A stretch of 38,813 nt of DNA from the NCBI RefSeq assembly GCF_021699195.1, contig NZ_SSXE01000084.1, positions 1 through 38,813 of the forward strand, read 5' to 3'. Positions within the stretch are counted from its first letter, which is position 1, and each line of letters starts with the position of its first letter. Below are positions 7,974 to 15,143 of this stretch, in pieces. The translations under genes were made by a program, and so were the position numbers. A model generated the notes under the pieces. It worked only from the letters and a program-made list of their open reading frames with translations, searched no databases and had not been told where the DNA came from. The stretch is from Nonomuraea sp. MG754425 (GTDB lineage Bacteria; Actinomycetota; Actinomycetes; Streptosporangiales; Streptosporangiaceae).

Positions 7974-8330
7974 ATGATCCGAGTCGGCGTCGCAGGTGCC
8001 GGAAATATCGCCGCTCGTCATGATGACGTCCTGTCCGGATTCCCCGTTGTCACGATCGCTGAGATCGCCGGCACGAATCCCCGCAGGGCGGGGACGCCGG
8101 CCTCGAAGCATGGCTCCTCCGCCCACGGCGACCATGCCGACCTGCCCTGTGCCGGTGGTCCTGACGCTGTCTACCTGTGTGCCGCCTTGCGCGCACGTTA
8201 ACCCGGAACATGATGTTCTGTCGTGCAATCTCCCACTTTTCGGAGAAAACGGCTTTCGTGGGATCGGCAAACCGCCGAAAAAACGGCGTCCGAAATCGAA
8301 CCCCAGAGCGCCGCGGGGCGCGACGGGCCG
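7974..8330 (+). pseudogene. Gfo/Idh/MocA-family oxidoreductase, N-terminal remnant with two frameshifts
   Basis: The ATG at 7974 opens a clear Rossmann start, MIRVGVAGAGNIAARHDDVL, followed by degraded but recognisable family text up to GGPDAVYLC (about 8185). That frame stops at 8201. Homology continues in the +1 frame with VPPCAHVNPEHDVL and LPLF (8175-8245), then returns to the first frame with LSWDRQTAEKTASEIE (about 8260-8310), which resembles the family's alpha-helix after the EKP motif. So two compensating shifts and many substitutions have accumulated. The first shift is consistent with loss of one GT from a TGTGTG run. Only about 118 codons remain; the catalytic C-terminal domain is missing and the remnant stops where the minus-strand GH63 gene ends. 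Confidence 0.78.
8273..8288 (-). terminator. Possible terminator after the GH63 gene
   Basis: Inverted repeat CGCCG-A6-CGGCG, 46 bp beyond the stop codon of the minus-strand gene at 8334; on the transcribed strand the loop is six U. The stem is short (5 bp), so this is a weak call. Confidence 0.3.
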
Positions 8331-8333
8331 CCG

Positions 8334-9653
8334 CTACGCCAGCACGTGATCACCGATGTCGCCGGCCGTTCTGACGCGCCCCGGCTCCTGACCGCACGCG
8401 CGCAGCGACGGCTTCAGGCCGTTCAGGCTGTGCTCGGCGACCACGTCGAGAACGAGGGCCGCCGACCAACTGAAGTCGCGGCAGCCGTGCCCGCGCAGCG
8501 TGACCGGGTTGAAGTACTCGCGCAGGCCCGACAGGCTCACCGCCCGCACGATGGCGTCGGCGAGGGTCTTGGCCAGGTCGGGACGGCGCTCCCCGAGCCC
8601 CTGCCAGACCAGCCAGCTCAGGTTGACCCAGCTCGGGCCGCGCCAGTAGCGGGCCGGATCGAACCCGGGCGCGTCGGGGGCGTAGCTGGGCAGCGGCATG
8701 TCGTTCACCGCGAACCGGTCGATCGCGGTGGCGATCAGCGCGTCGGCCACCTCGGCCGGCAGTCCGGGCAGGATGAGCGGCGTCAGCCCGGCCGCGCTGG
8801 CGGAGCGGAGCAGCCGTCCGCTGTGCACGTCGCGCGGCTGGAACAGCTCGCCGTCGAAGAGGTGGCGCACCATGGTCTCGGTCATCGCGGCGGCCTCGCG
8901 CTCGTGCCCGGCGGGATCGAGGCCGAGCACCTCGGCGATCCTGGCCAGCGACCACTCCGCGCTGCCGTACGCGGCGTTGAACAGCGGATCCACGACGTGG
9001 TACGGGCCGGGCTCGCGGTACCCGGACTCGCGATAGAGCTGGGCGATCTCCACGTACTGGACGTAGTCGCGGTCGGTGGGCCGCTCGGCGGCGCTGACCG
9101 TCCGCAGGTCCCTGCGCACGAACCCGGTCGCGGTCGCCTGCACCGCGGCCAGTGGCAGGTCCCAGGCCGGGCTGTTGTCCATGCCCGACTCCCAGGGGTG
9201 CACGATCGAGATCAGCCCGTCGGCGTCGCGCCGCTGCGTGCGCAGGAACTCCTGCTGGGCGACCAGCCGGGGATACAGGCGGGCCAGGAACGCCGGGTCG
9301 GGGTCGGCCAGATGCGTCTTCCACACGGCCAGCGCGTGCACCGGGGGCTGGACGATACCGGAGGTGCGCAGCCCGGAGGGGGCCGTCGCCTTCCAGAAGT
9401 CGGGGCCGGGGAAGTAGGCGTCCTCGGGCACCCGCGGGTTGAACACGATGTGCGGCACCCGGCCGTCGTACCACTGGGCGCCGAACAGGCTCAGCAGCTC
9501 GGTCCGGGCCCTGCGCGGCGACCAGCGGGCGTTGCCGATCGCGATGAAGGCGGAGTCCCAGCTCCACTGGTGGGGGTAGAGGCGACGGGAGGGAACCGTG
9601 TAGCTGCCGTCCCAGTTGCCCGCCAGGACGCGCACGGCGTCGCGCAGGATCAT
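8334..9653 (-). CDS. GH63-family hydrolase, glucosylglycerate hydrolase-like
   Basis: A 439-residue (alpha/alpha)6-barrel glycosidase of the GH63/MGH1 type. It shares with the mycobacterial glucosylglycerate hydrolase the segments LYPHQWSWDSAFIAIG, GAQWYDGRVPHIVF, SGIVQPPVHALAV, HPWESGMDNSPAWD and WRGPSWV. Asp33 in WSWD and Glu379 in REYFNP align, from memory, with the catalytic pair of that enzyme. The expected reaction is hydrolysis of glucosylglycerate (or mannosylglycerate) to sugar and glycerate; close paralogues act on other glycosides, so substrate is inferred from family and from gpgS nearby. The ATG at 9653 overlaps the stop of the upstream isomerase gene as ATGA and has GAGGAAG 5 bases before it, indicating translational coupling. 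No signal peptide is seen. Confidence 0.82.
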   Translation of the reverse strand: MILRDAVRVLAGNWDGSYTVPSRRLYPHQWSWDSAFIAIGNARWSPRRARTELLSLFGAQWYDGRVPHIVFNPRVPEDAYFPGPDFWKATAPSGLRTSGIVQPPVHALAVWKTHLADPDPAFLARLYPRLVAQQEFLRTQRRDADGLISIVHPWESGMDNSPAWDLPLAAVQATATGFVRRDLRTVSAAERPTDRDYVQYVEIAQLYRESGYREPGPYHVVDPLFNAAYGSAEWSLARIAEVLGLDPAGHEREAAAMTETMVRHLFDGELFQPRDVHSGRLLRSASAAGLTPLILPGLPAEVADALIATAIDRFAVNDMPLPSYAPDAPGFDPARYWRGPSWVNLSWLVWQGLGERRPDLAKTLADAIVRAVSLSGLREYFNPVTLRGHGCRDFSWSAALVLDVVAEHSLNGLKPSLRACGQEPGRVRTAGDIGDHVLA

Positions 9654-10435
9654 AGGAACTTCCTCACGAAGGCCGCGGTCTGCGGCAGGACGATCTCGGG
9701 CTCCCCGCGCAGCCGGCATTCCAGGGCGAGGTAGCCGTCGTAGCCGATGGCGTCGAGGGTGGCGAGCTGCGCGCCCCAGTCGAGGTGACCGGTGCCGGGC
9801 TGGTTCCGGTTCGACTCGCTGATCTGCAGGTGCGCGAGGTAGGGGGCCGCGTCGATGAGCGCGCGGCAGGGGTCGTCCTCCTCGATGTTCATGTGGTAGG
9901 TGTCGCCGACGATCCTGACGGAGTCCATGGCGCAGTAGGAGACGGCCTCGGCCAGGGTGTTGACCATGTGATTCTCGTACCGGTTGAGCGGCTCCAGCAT
10001 GATCAGCACGCCGTTGCGGTGCGCGTGCTCGCCGAGGATGCCGAGCGCCTCGGTCAGCACCTCTCGGTCCTCCTCGCGGCTGCGCGGCGGCTCGAACGGC
10101 GGCAGGCGGCGGGAGAACTGGCCCCAGGACGCGGGCGTCATGACGCCGATGCCGCCCAGCTCGGCGATGACCGTGAGCTGCGAGCGGAGCTGCTGGATGG
10201 CGTCCTTGCGCCGGGCCGGGTCGAAGTCGCCGATGAAGTGCGGCATCTCCACGCAGACCGTCGGCATCTCCACGCCGTCGGCCCGCGCCCGCTTCAGCTC
10301 CGTGAGCCGTCCCGCGAAGTGGAAGTCGCCCTTGCCGCGCAGCTCGATGGCGTCGAAGCCGGCGTCGAGCGCGAAGGCGAACTTCTCCTGCAGTGAACGG
10401 CCCGGCAGGAGCTGCTCCTGTACGGCGAGCTTCAC
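9650..10435 (-). CDS. Sugar phosphate isomerase/epimerase-like TIM-barrel protein
   Basis: A 261-residue AP-endonuclease-2-fold (xylose-isomerase-like) protein. The metal-binding pattern of the family is visible: Glu in IMLEPLNRYENHMVNT, Asp and His in GDTYHMNIEEDDP, His in LAHLQISESNRNQPGTG, and Glu in YLALECRLRGEPE. Relatives include tagatose/psicose 3-epimerases, hydroxypyruvate isomerase and inosose isomerases; specificity cannot be read from sequence. The start is the GTG at 10435, with a perfect AAGGAGG 5 bases upstream. It overlaps the stop of a 34-codon ORF (GTGA) and itself overlaps the GH63 gene (ATGA), so these three form one coupled unit. A role processing a product of the hydrolase is plausible but unproven. 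Confidence 0.88.
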   Translation of the reverse strand: MKLAVQEQLLPGRSLQEKFAFALDAGFDAIELRGKGDFHFAGRLTELKRARADGVEMPTVCVEMPHFIGDFDPARRKDAIQQLRSQLTVIAELGGIGVMTPASWGQFSRRLPPFEPPRSREEDREVLTEALGILGEHAHRNGVLIMLEPLNRYENHMVNTLAEAVSYCAMDSVRIVGDTYHMNIEEDDPCRALIDAAPYLAHLQISESNRNQPGTGHLDWGAQLATLDAIGYDGYLALECRLRGEPEIVLPQTAAFVRKFL

Positions 10436-10536
10436 GGTGCCTCCTTGAAGTCGAAGTGCTTGTCGAGCAGGTGACGGGGGTTCATGGGCATGGCGTGGCC
10501 GACGAGCGCGGTCGCGTCGATCACGCTGACGCGCAT
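10432..10536 (-). CDS. Possible 34-aa small protein coupled to the isomerase
   Basis: A short frame from ATG 10536, beginning MRVSVIDATALVGHAMP and ending HLLDKHFDFKEAP. Nearly every third position is G or C, like the real genes here, whereas the same frame upstream of the ATG switches at once to A/T-ending codons (CTA, TTA, AAA, CAA, ATC, TTT), so coding appears to begin near this ATG. The stop overlaps the isomerase GTG as GTGA. There is a GGGGA directly in front of the ATG, too close for normal spacing. It could be a genuine small protein or leader peptide, or the N-terminal stub of a truncated larger gene. I do not recognise a family. Confidence 0.4.
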   Translation of the reverse strand: MRVSVIDATALVGHAMPMNPRHLLDKHFDFKEAP

Positions 10537-11143
10537 TCCCCACTTGCGCTTATTGATCAGACAAAAGTCGATGATTTGCTGCCGTTTCGCACGCGATAGT
10601 TGCGCGTATAAGACCCTTAAGTCTACGACTTCCGCCGGAGGCGACCGACGGAAATTGGGGTTTCTGACAGCGTGTCTTCAGGAAAGCGACCTTATCGACA
10701 TTGTCCGCCGGGCCGCCACCCCAGATCCCGAAACCCTCCTCGGATCGTTTCGATGCTGCCGAACACCCCCGAGACGGGAGAATCTTCACAAAGCCCGGAC
10801 TGACATACCTCCTGCGCGAACAATCTGCACCCTACGGCAGCGAAGGAGGTGAACGCGCACGTCAGAAACCGCATCGACGCCCGGCTACGGCGAAATGACC
10901 TCCGCCGAGCGGGAGAACGCCGTATGGAGCGGAAATCCGGAAAGGCCCCGGAATCGCCTAACGCATATTGCGCCCTCTTGTGCACGGGTAATGGCGGCTT
11001 ATCACCAGCCAGAGGTTTTTCGCCGATGGTGCGTGCGATGACCGGAGAGCGAATCAGCGCGCCCAGGCCGCCGGGACAGGCAGGGCACGACAGCACCCGC
11101 GCCGCCGCGGCCGACGGCAGGTGCGCGACCTGTCGCGGTCCGA
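10537..11143. other. About 600 bp with no convincing gene
   Basis: This stretch is lower in GC than its surroundings and contains several short open frames on both strands whose codons do not show the G/C third-position bias, so I annotate none. The left end (10537-10620) is AT-rich, with TTATAC and a TTGTCTGATCAA block on the minus strand resembling a GntR/FadR-type half-palindrome, and probably holds the promoter of the minus-strand isomerase-GH63 unit. The AAGGAGGTGAACG at 10842-10854 looks like a ribosome-binding site and GTG start on the plus strand, but leads into no sustained frame. Position next to a broken permease suggests decayed transporter-operon DNA. Confidence 0.5.
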
Positions 11144-11618
11144 GTGCCCCCGGAGATCCCGCGGTTCGCCATGATCGGGTTGCGCGGATCGCTCAGGGGG
11201 TTGATCCTCGTCTATATCGCGCAAACGGTGCCCGTCACGGTATACATGCTCCGCAACTACTTCGAGACCGTGCCGTGAAGCGTGGAGGAAACGGCGGCGA
11301 TCGACGGGTGCACGAGGTTGTCGACCATCTGGCGCGCTGGTGCTGCCGCTGTCCGGGCCCGCGCTGATGGCCGCCGGCCGCCGCGCGTTCATGATCGTGT
11401 GGAACGAGTTCCCGTTCGCCCTGCTCTTCCCGGTGGAGAGAAGGGCGAGCTGGACGGTGTCCCTGGGGCTCTCCCGGCTTGCGGGGGGCGTGGAGATCCC
11501 GACGACGGTCCTGATGGCAGGATCGGTGGTGCTCACGCCGCCCATCGTGATCGTGTTCCCCGCCGGCGGGCGTCTGCTGACGGAGGGCCGCACCGCAGGA
11601 GCGGAGAAGGGGAAGACC
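11144..11618 (+). pseudogene. Sugar ABC transporter permease (MalG type), broken C-terminal half
   Basis: From a GTG at 11144 the frame reads PPEIPRFAMIGLRGSLRG and LILVYIAQTVPVTVYMLRNY, typical of the last third of a carbohydrate permease, then hits a TGA at 11276. The same frame resumes with VEETAAIDGCTRLSTIW, the EAA cytoplasmic loop. Near 11331-11340 a one-base shift moves homology to the next frame: LPLSGPALM, FMIVWNEFPFALLF, ASWTVSLGLS, EIPTTVLMAGSVVLTPP, ending TAGAEKG just before the ROK start. Prolines and arginines interrupt transmembrane segments (for example VFPAGGRLL for a normal FFxAxRxL). The N-terminal half, partner permease and binding protein are absent. The gene is inactive; it was once probably the transporter controlled by the ROK repressor that follows. 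Confidence 0.85.
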
Positions 11619-12776
11619 ATGCTGACGGCGGGGCAGATCCTCCAGCTCATCCGTGCCGGCTCCTGCCGGACGCGCAAAGAGCTGATCGAGTTCACCGGCC
11701 TGTCCCGCTCGACGATCACCGACCGGGTCGACCGGCTCATCGACGCCGGCTACATCCACGAGTCCGGCGTCGCCACCTCCGGAGGCGGGCGACCACCCTC
11801 CGTGCTCGACGTGGACGCCACCCGGCGACTCATGCTGGTGGCCGACCTGGGCGCCACCCACGCCCGGGTGGCCCTCACCGACCTGGCCGCCAAACCCATC
11901 GCCGAAGAGCACACCGAGATGCGCATCGAACTCGGGCCGGACGCCGTGCTGACGTGGGTGCGCGAGGCGTTCCAGCGCACGCTGGACCGGGCCGGACGGC
12001 CGGCGCACGAGGTGTGCGGGATCGGCCTCGACGTGCCCGGCTCGGTCGACCACACCACCGGGCGGGTGATCAGGTCGTTCCTGATGCCCGGCTGGGACGA
12101 CTACCCGGTGAGCGAGGCGATCGGCACCGCGTACGAGGTGCCGATCCTGGTGGAGAACGACGCCAACGCGATGGCGCTGGGCGAGTGGTGGTCGTTCTGG
12201 CGCGACAGCGAATCGATGATGCTGGTCAAGGTGTCCACCGGGATCGGCACCGGCATCATCATCGACGGCCGGATCTACCGAGGCGTCGAGGAGGCCGCCG
12301 GGAACATCGGGCACGTACGGCTGCGCGAGACCGACGAGCGGGTCTGCACCTGCGGCTCGCGCGGCTGCGTGGCCTCGCTGGCCAGCGGCTACGCGGTGGC
12401 CAGCGACCTGGGCCGCACCTCCAGCCGCGAGGTGGTCCGGCTGGTGCAGGCCGGCGACCCCGAGGCCATCGCCCGCGTCCAGGAGGCCGGGCGCACGCTG
12501 GGCGTGGTGCTGGCCACGGCGGTCAGCCTGCTCAACCCCGGCGTGCTGGTGCTGGGCGGCGACATGGCGGGCACCAGGGAGCACTACCTGACGGGGGTCA
12601 GGGAGTCCGTCTACCGGCGCAGCCTGCCGTACACGACCAGGAACCTGGAGATCGTCACCAGTTCGCTGGGCGAGCGGGCGGGGATCGTGGGGATGGCCGT
12701 GCTCGTGATGGAGCACGTGCTCTCCCCGTCCGCCGTGGACGCCGTCCTCGCCGCCAGGACGCGGGCGGTGAGCTGA
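11619..12776 (+). CDS. ROK-family transcriptional repressor
   Basis: 385 residues. The N-terminal winged helix-turn-helix (about 1-60: LIRAGSCRTRKELIEFTGLS, STITDRVDRLIDAGYI) is followed by an actin-like ROK sugar-kinase fold: VADLGATHARVAL, IGLDVPGSVDHTTG, VENDANAMALGEW, VSTGIGTGIIIDG and AGNIGHVRL. The zinc site CTCGSRGC (CxCGxxGC) is intact. It is a sugar-responsive DNA-binding repressor; its ligand is unknown. The frame is open upstream to 11340, but that part is the permease remnant. The ATG at 11619 follows GAAGGGGAAG and begins MLTAGQILQLIRAG as the HTH requires. The gene downstream is convergent, 16 bp away. With the transporter broken, its remaining targets may lie elsewhere. Confidence 0.92.
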   Translation: MLTAGQILQLIRAGSCRTRKELIEFTGLSRSTITDRVDRLIDAGYIHESGVATSGGGRPPSVLDVDATRRLMLVADLGATHARVALTDLAAKPIAEEHTEMRIELGPDAVLTWVREAFQRTLDRAGRPAHEVCGIGLDVPGSVDHTTGRVIRSFLMPGWDDYPVSEAIGTAYEVPILVENDANAMALGEWWSFWRDSESMMLVKVSTGIGTGIIIDGRIYRGVEEAAGNIGHVRLRETDERVCTCGSRGCVASLASGYAVASDLGRTSSREVVRLVQAGDPEAIARVQEAGRTLGVVLATAVSLLNPGVLVLGGDMAGTREHYLTGVRESVYRRSLPYTTRNLEIVTSSLGERAGIVGMAVLVMEHVLSPSAVDAVLAARTRAVS

Positions 12777-12792
12777 CCCGCAACTGACATGG

Positions 12793-13539
12793 TCAGCCGA
12801 GTGCGCGCCGGAGCAGGGCGGGGGCCTCGACGAGCGAGGGGCCGTACCAGGTGAGCAGCCGGCCGCTGACCAGGGCGCAGGTCGAACCGGGAAAGGACTC
12901 GGGGCCGTCGCCTGCGCTGAAGGCGTAAGGCTCGTCGGGCAGGACCACGAGGTCGGGCCGTCGTCCGGCCAGTTCGGCGAGCGGGATCCTGGGGTAGCGC
13001 TCGGGGTGGCCGGCGTACAGGTTGTCCACGCCGAGCCGCCGGAGCACGTCACCGGTGAACGTGTCGCGGCCCACCACCATCCACGGGCGTCGCCAGATGG
13101 GCACGATCGCGGTGCGCCTCGGCCCGTCGCAGGGCGCGCTCCACGCCTCGCGGGCCCGCGCCAGCCAGGCCGGCGGCTCCGTCCGGCACGCGACGGCGAA
13201 CATGCGCTCCAGCGACGCGAACGCCTCCTCCACCGTCTCGATCCTGGTCACCCAGACCGGGACGCCGGACCCGCGCAGGGCCTCGATGTCGGGCGGCCGG
13301 TTCTCCTCCGCGTTGGCCAGCACCACGTCGGGTTCGAGCCGCCTGATCGCGTCGAGGTCGGGGTTCTTGGTGCCCCTGACTCTGACGACGTCGAGGTCCG
13401 CCGGGTGCGAGCACCAGTCGGTCGCCCCGACCAGCGCCCCCGGGACGGTCGCCGCCACCGACTCGGTCAGCGAGGGCACCAGGGAGACGATCCGCCGCAC
13501 GGTCGCCGGAATCGGCACTTCCACACCGGTGTCATCCAC
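12793..13539 (-). CDS. Cytoplasmic helical-backbone metal receptor (BtuF-like)
   Basis: 248 residues with the cluster-A-III binding-protein fold used by BtuF and siderophore receptors: RIVSLVPSLTESVAATVPG, GATDWCSHPADL, RGTKNPDLDAIRRLEPDVVLAN, a long central helix around residues 105-130, VVGRDTFTGDVLRRLGVDN, RRPDLVVLPDEPYAF. There is no signal peptide or lipobox, and no permease or ATPase next door, so it is not a conventional uptake component. Such orphan cytoplasmic forms are common in Actinobacteria and may handle a corrinoid or metal chelate. The presence of the B12-dependent IcmF 1.6 kb away is suggestive only. Starts at ATG 13539; divergent from the DUF574 gene. Confidence 0.82.
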   Translation of the reverse strand: MDDTGVEVPIPATVRRIVSLVPSLTESVAATVPGALVGATDWCSHPADLDVVRVRGTKNPDLDAIRRLEPDVVLANAEENRPPDIEALRGSGVPVWVTRIETVEEAFASLERMFAVACRTEPPAWLARAREAWSAPCDGPRRTAIVPIWRRPWMVVGRDTFTGDVLRRLGVDNLYAGHPERYPRIPLAELAGRRPDLVVLPDEPYAFSAGDGPESFPGSTCALVSGRLLTWYGPSLVEAPALLRRALG

Positions 13540-13636
13540 ATCGGCAGCCTAGATCCCCGCATTCGTTGATCGTTTGTCGGTTCGTGGCCATAGACTCCAA
13601 GCCAAAGATCGTTGACTCGTGATCGGGGGATGACGG

Positions 13637-14440
13637 TTGGCGCGTGAGTCTCTCGGCTTCGACCCGCACACACCCAACGCGGCCCGGCTCTACGACTACT
13701 ACCTCGGCGGCAAGGACCACTTCCCCGTCGACCGCACCGCGGCGGAGCGGATCCTCGAGGCGGCTCCCGAGTTACGCGTCGCGGCGCGGGCGAATCGGGC
13801 GTTTCTCGGCCGGGCGGTGCGCTTTCTCGCCGAGTCGGGTGTGGGCCAGTTCCTCGACATCGGCACGGGGCTGCCGGCTCCCGGCAACGTGCACGAGGTG
13901 GCCAAGAAGTGCGATCCCGGGGCCCGGGTGGTCTATGTCGATCACGATCCGGTGGTGCTGGTGCACGGCCGGGCGTTGCTGGCCGGTCAGGGCGGCACCA
14001 CGGTGGTCAGGGGCGACCTGCGCGAGCCCGGTGCGATCCTGAAGGACCCCGAGGTGCTGGCGGCGCTCGACTTCGACCGGCCGGTGGCCGTGCTGCTGCT
14101 GGCGGTCATGCACTACGTCGCCGAGTCCGACCGGCCGCGGGAGATCGTCGCGACCCTGCGCGACGCCCTGGCCCCCGGCAGCTACCTCGTGCTGTCCCAC
14201 GGCACGGACGAGGCCAGGGCCGCGGCCGTCGAGCGCGGCACCGAGGTCTACCGGGGCACGGGCTCGCCGCTGGCGCTGCGCGGCCGGGCCCGGATCGCGG
14301 AGTTGTTCGAGGGGTTCGAGCTGGCCGACCCGGGCTTGGTGTGGCTGCCCGAGTGGCGGCCCGAACCCGCCGACCTGATCGACTTCGCCGACGGCCCGCG
14401 GTCGTCGCTGCTGCTGTGCGGGGTCGGCAGGAAGAGCTGA
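13637..14440 (+). CDS. SAM-dependent methyltransferase, DUF574 family
   Basis: 267 residues of the actinobacteria-specific DUF574 (Methyltransf_19) family. Diagnostic segments: FDPHTPNAARLYDYYLGGKDHF at the N-terminus (split by the usual ARxYDYxLGGKD motif), AIRANR-type helix seen as AARANRAFLGRAVRFL, SAM motif FLDIGTGLPAPGNVHEV, VYVDHDPVVLVHGRALL, and AVLLLAVMHYV. The start is a TTG at 13637 with GGGGGA seven bases upstream; no in-frame ATG fits homology. Substrates of this family are unknown; many copies occur per genome in Streptomyces and Streptosporangiales. It converges on tpx with a bidirectional terminator between them. Confidence 0.92.
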   Translation: MARESLGFDPHTPNAARLYDYYLGGKDHFPVDRTAAERILEAAPELRVAARANRAFLGRAVRFLAESGVGQFLDIGTGLPAPGNVHEVAKKCDPGARVVYVDHDPVVLVHGRALLAGQGGTTVVRGDLREPGAILKDPEVLAALDFDRPVAVLLLAVMHYVAESDRPREIVATLRDALAPGSYLVLSHGTDEARAAAVERGTEVYRGTGSPLALRGRARIAELFEGFELADPGLVWLPEWRPEPADLIDFADGPRSSLLLCGVGRKS

Positions 14441-14445
14441 GGGAA

Positions 14446-14476
14446 GGGGCACCGGGCGGCAGCGGCCCCGTGCCCC
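14446..14476. terminator. Bidirectional terminator between DUF574 gene and tpx
   Basis: Inverted repeat GGGGCACCGGG / CCCCGTGCCCC (one mismatch) around a 9-base loop, flanked by a purine run (GAGGGAAG) on one side and a pyrimidine run (TCTCTCC) on the other. It lies in the 55-bp gap between the converging stops. Confidence 0.7.
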
Positions 14477-14495
14477 TCTCTCCCCCTGATGACGC

Positions 14496-14993
14496 CTACT
14501 TGAGGGCGGCCAGGGCGGCGTCGTAGTCGGGCTCCTGCGTGATCTCCGGCACGAGCTGCGCGTACACCACCTTGTTGGCGCCGTCGAGCACGATCACGGC
14601 CCGCGCCGCCAGCCCGGCCAGGGGGCCCGACTCCTGCGCCACGCCGTAGTCGTTCAGGAACTCACGGCCCCGCATGAGCGACAGCGTGGTCACGTTCTCG
14701 AGGCCCTCGGCGCCGCAGAACCGCTTCTGGGCGAAGGGCAGGTCGGCGGAGACACAGAGCACGGCCACCTCGGGGTGCTCGGCGGCCACCTCGTTGAAGC
14801 GGCGCACGGAGGCCGCGCAGACGCCGGTGTCGAGACTCGGGAAGATGTTGAGCACCTTGGTCTTCTGGCCGAAGTCGTCGAGCGTGCGCTCGGCCAGGTC
14901 GGCACCCACCAGGCGGAACGCGGGCGCGCTGTCGCCGGGCTTCGGGAAGGTGCCGGCCACGGTGATGGGGTTGCCCTTGAAGCTGACGGACAT
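14496..14993 (-). CDS. tpx: Thiol peroxidase Tpx
   Basis: 165-residue atypical 2-Cys peroxiredoxin that reduces hydrogen peroxide and alkyl hydroperoxides using thioredoxin. The peroxidatic Cys59 is in FPSLDTGVCAASVRRF and the resolving Cys93 in KRFCGAEGL; VSADLPFA and LNDYGVA are also family text. Length is typical (about 165). Starts at ATG 14993. It lies 150 bp after the icmF stop on the same strand, with a strong hairpin between, so it is likely transcribed separately. Confidence 0.96.
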   Translation of the reverse strand: MSVSFKGNPITVAGTFPKPGDSAPAFRLVGADLAERTLDDFGQKTKVLNIFPSLDTGVCAASVRRFNEVAAEHPEVAVLCVSADLPFAQKRFCGAEGLENVTTLSLMRGREFLNDYGVAQESGPLAGLAARAVIVLDGANKVVYAQLVPEITQEPDYDAALAALK

Positions 14994-15109
14994 GTAAGCC
15001 TCCAGATAACGATGTTTCCCAGCATCGCGATCCTATCGGCGGGCCCTTCACGGCCGGTCGTGGCGGGCCGGGTGCGGACGCTCGCCATCGGCGAACAGGG
15101 CCAAGGCCG

Positions 15110-15137
15110 GGCGGCCGGCGCGAACCCGCCGGCCGCC
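15110..15137 (-). terminator. Strong hairpin directly after icmF
   Basis: Perfect 11-bp inverted repeat GGCGGCCGGCG / CGCCGGCCGCC with a 6-base loop (CGAACC), beginning 6 bases beyond the icmF stop codon. No U-run, the usual form in GC-rich actinomycetes. Confidence 0.75.
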
Positions 15138-15143
15138 GGTCCG

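Noticed and set aside
8223..9734. 503-codon plus-strand open frame
   Set aside because: Its first about 30 codons belong to the oxidoreductase remnant; the rest is the antisense shadow of the GH63 gene.
10550..10660. In-frame upstream extension of the 34-codon ORF (reading LYAQLSRAKRQQIIDFC)
   Set aside because: It reads like protein at first sight, but its codons end mostly in A or T, unlike any real gene here, and it contains TTATAC and AT-rich promoter-like sequence. I treat it as noncoding.
10692..11096. 134-codon minus-strand open frame in the gene-poor stretch
   Set aside because: No codon bias, no family resemblance, and no ribosome-binding site at its start.
11340..11618. Longer N-terminus for the ROK repressor
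   Set aside because: The extra residues are the C-terminal permease remnant; the HTH must begin at or just after the ATG at 11619, which has its own ribosome-binding site.
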